In this document: positions 20,233 through 20,385 of the stretch, in pieces
Position numbering within the stretch: the stretch's first letter is position 1
Layout: each line of letters begins with the position of its first letter
Virus record (IMG/VR): IMGVR_UViG_3300006749_000195
Span: 1-20,385 of that record
Origin: a virus
Reading direction: 5' to 3' (one strand)
DNA: 20,385 nucleotides
Notes under the pieces: generated by a model
Told to the model about the DNA's origin: nothing
What the model saw: only the letters and a program-made list of their open reading frames with translations
The model's database searches: none
Position numbers and translations under genes: made by a program

Positions 20233-20366
20233 TAGTGTGCTCCGCTTCCGTTTTGTCTAACTTTATCTTTTAATACTTCTATATCTTCTAATGCTTTATC
20301 TAGCTGTGCTCTTAAAAATTCTATATTAACTTTGTTTGTCATGTTCATCTCTTGAGTCTCTTCCAT
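20232..20366 (-). CDS. Small coiled-coil-like protein; start uncertain, may extend past edge
   Basis: The frame stays open to the right edge, so it may be the C-terminal part of a longer protein. From the ATG at 20366 it gives 44 residues: MEETQEMNMTNKVNIEFLRA, then QLDKALEDIEVLKDKVRQNG and SGAH. The Leu/Ile heptad-like spacing (LRAQLDKALEDIEVLKDKV) predicts a short coiled coil. Internal ATGs at 20348 and 20342 are alternative starts; the first is preceded by AAGAG. The stop is in a TAATG overlap with the next gene. Small coiled-coil proteins of this kind are found close to holin/spanin-type genes, but no such role can be shown here. Confidence 0.6.
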   Translation of the reverse strand: MEETQEMNMTNKVNIEFLRAQLDKALEDIEVLKDKVRQNGSGAH

Positions 20367-20385
20367 TTTCTCTACGGACTTATAA

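Noticed and set aside
1-20385. tRNA genes, CRISPR arrays, insertion sequences, integrase or attachment sites
   Set aside because: No cloverleaf-like segment, no regularly spaced identical repeats with spacers, no transposase or recombinase motif and no terminal direct repeats were seen.

Overview
The window reads as part of the late (virion and lysis) region of a tailed, probably short-tailed, phage of low-GC marine bacterioplankton. The best guess for the host is SAR11/Pelagibacter or a neighbouring group. Reasons: base composition is strongly AT-rich; every supported gene (32 in all) lies on the minus strand with almost no intergenic DNA; many starts are coupled by ATGA or TAATG overlaps; and the virion proteins resemble families recurrent in marine podovirus and metavirome genomes (P22 gp4-type adaptor, nozzle-like protein, tail fibre, GWGR-repeat protein, small Lys/Arg-rich proteins). 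Host and relatives are inferred from recalled family patterns, not from a search. No terminase, portal, capsid or replication gene is visible; those should lie outside the window, probably upstream (beyond the right edge).

Transcription runs from high to low coordinates. Right edge to about 17.2 kb: two small proteins, carbamoyltransferase 2 (18409-20016), a 2-oxoglutarate/Fe(II) oxygenase (17918-18421), an M15-type peptidoglycan peptidase (17445-17921), and two overlapping small Lys/Arg-rich genes. 17.2-11.6 kb: tail and connector block with a gp4-like adaptor, a Cys-less zinc-ribbon-like protein, a second adaptor-like protein, a small structural protein, a GWGR-repeat protein, a glycine-rich tail fibre and a probable fibre chaperone. 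11.6-9.77 kb: an uncharacterised protein and two oxygenases. 9.75-6.87 kb: the nozzle-like protein and an internal-virion-like protein. 6.87-4.25 kb: two oxygenases, five small proteins and a sixth, degenerate oxygenase. 4.26-0.38 kb: carbamoyltransferase 1 followed by three glycosyltransferase-like genes. Left edge: the start of another glycine/alanine-rich structural protein.

The most striking feature is the modification load: six 2OG/Fe(II) oxygenase-like proteins, two divergent O-carbamoyltransferases and three glycosyltransferase-like proteins among virion genes. Each carbamoyltransferase directly abuts an oxygenase gene, once downstream of it and once upstream. This suggests hydroxylation followed by O-carbamoylation, with glycosylation, of a virion protein, a host-surface or virion glycan, or DNA. 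The substrate cannot be read from the sequence.

Three start or gene corrections are given: the 5830-6375 oxygenase should start at the ATG inside an ATGA overlap rather than at an upstream TTG; the 9772-10332 oxygenase probably starts at its second ATG; and three genes of 43-54 codons (5186-5326, 17314-17445, 17223-17384) plus a 54-aa gene (5663-5827) fill what would otherwise be gaps.
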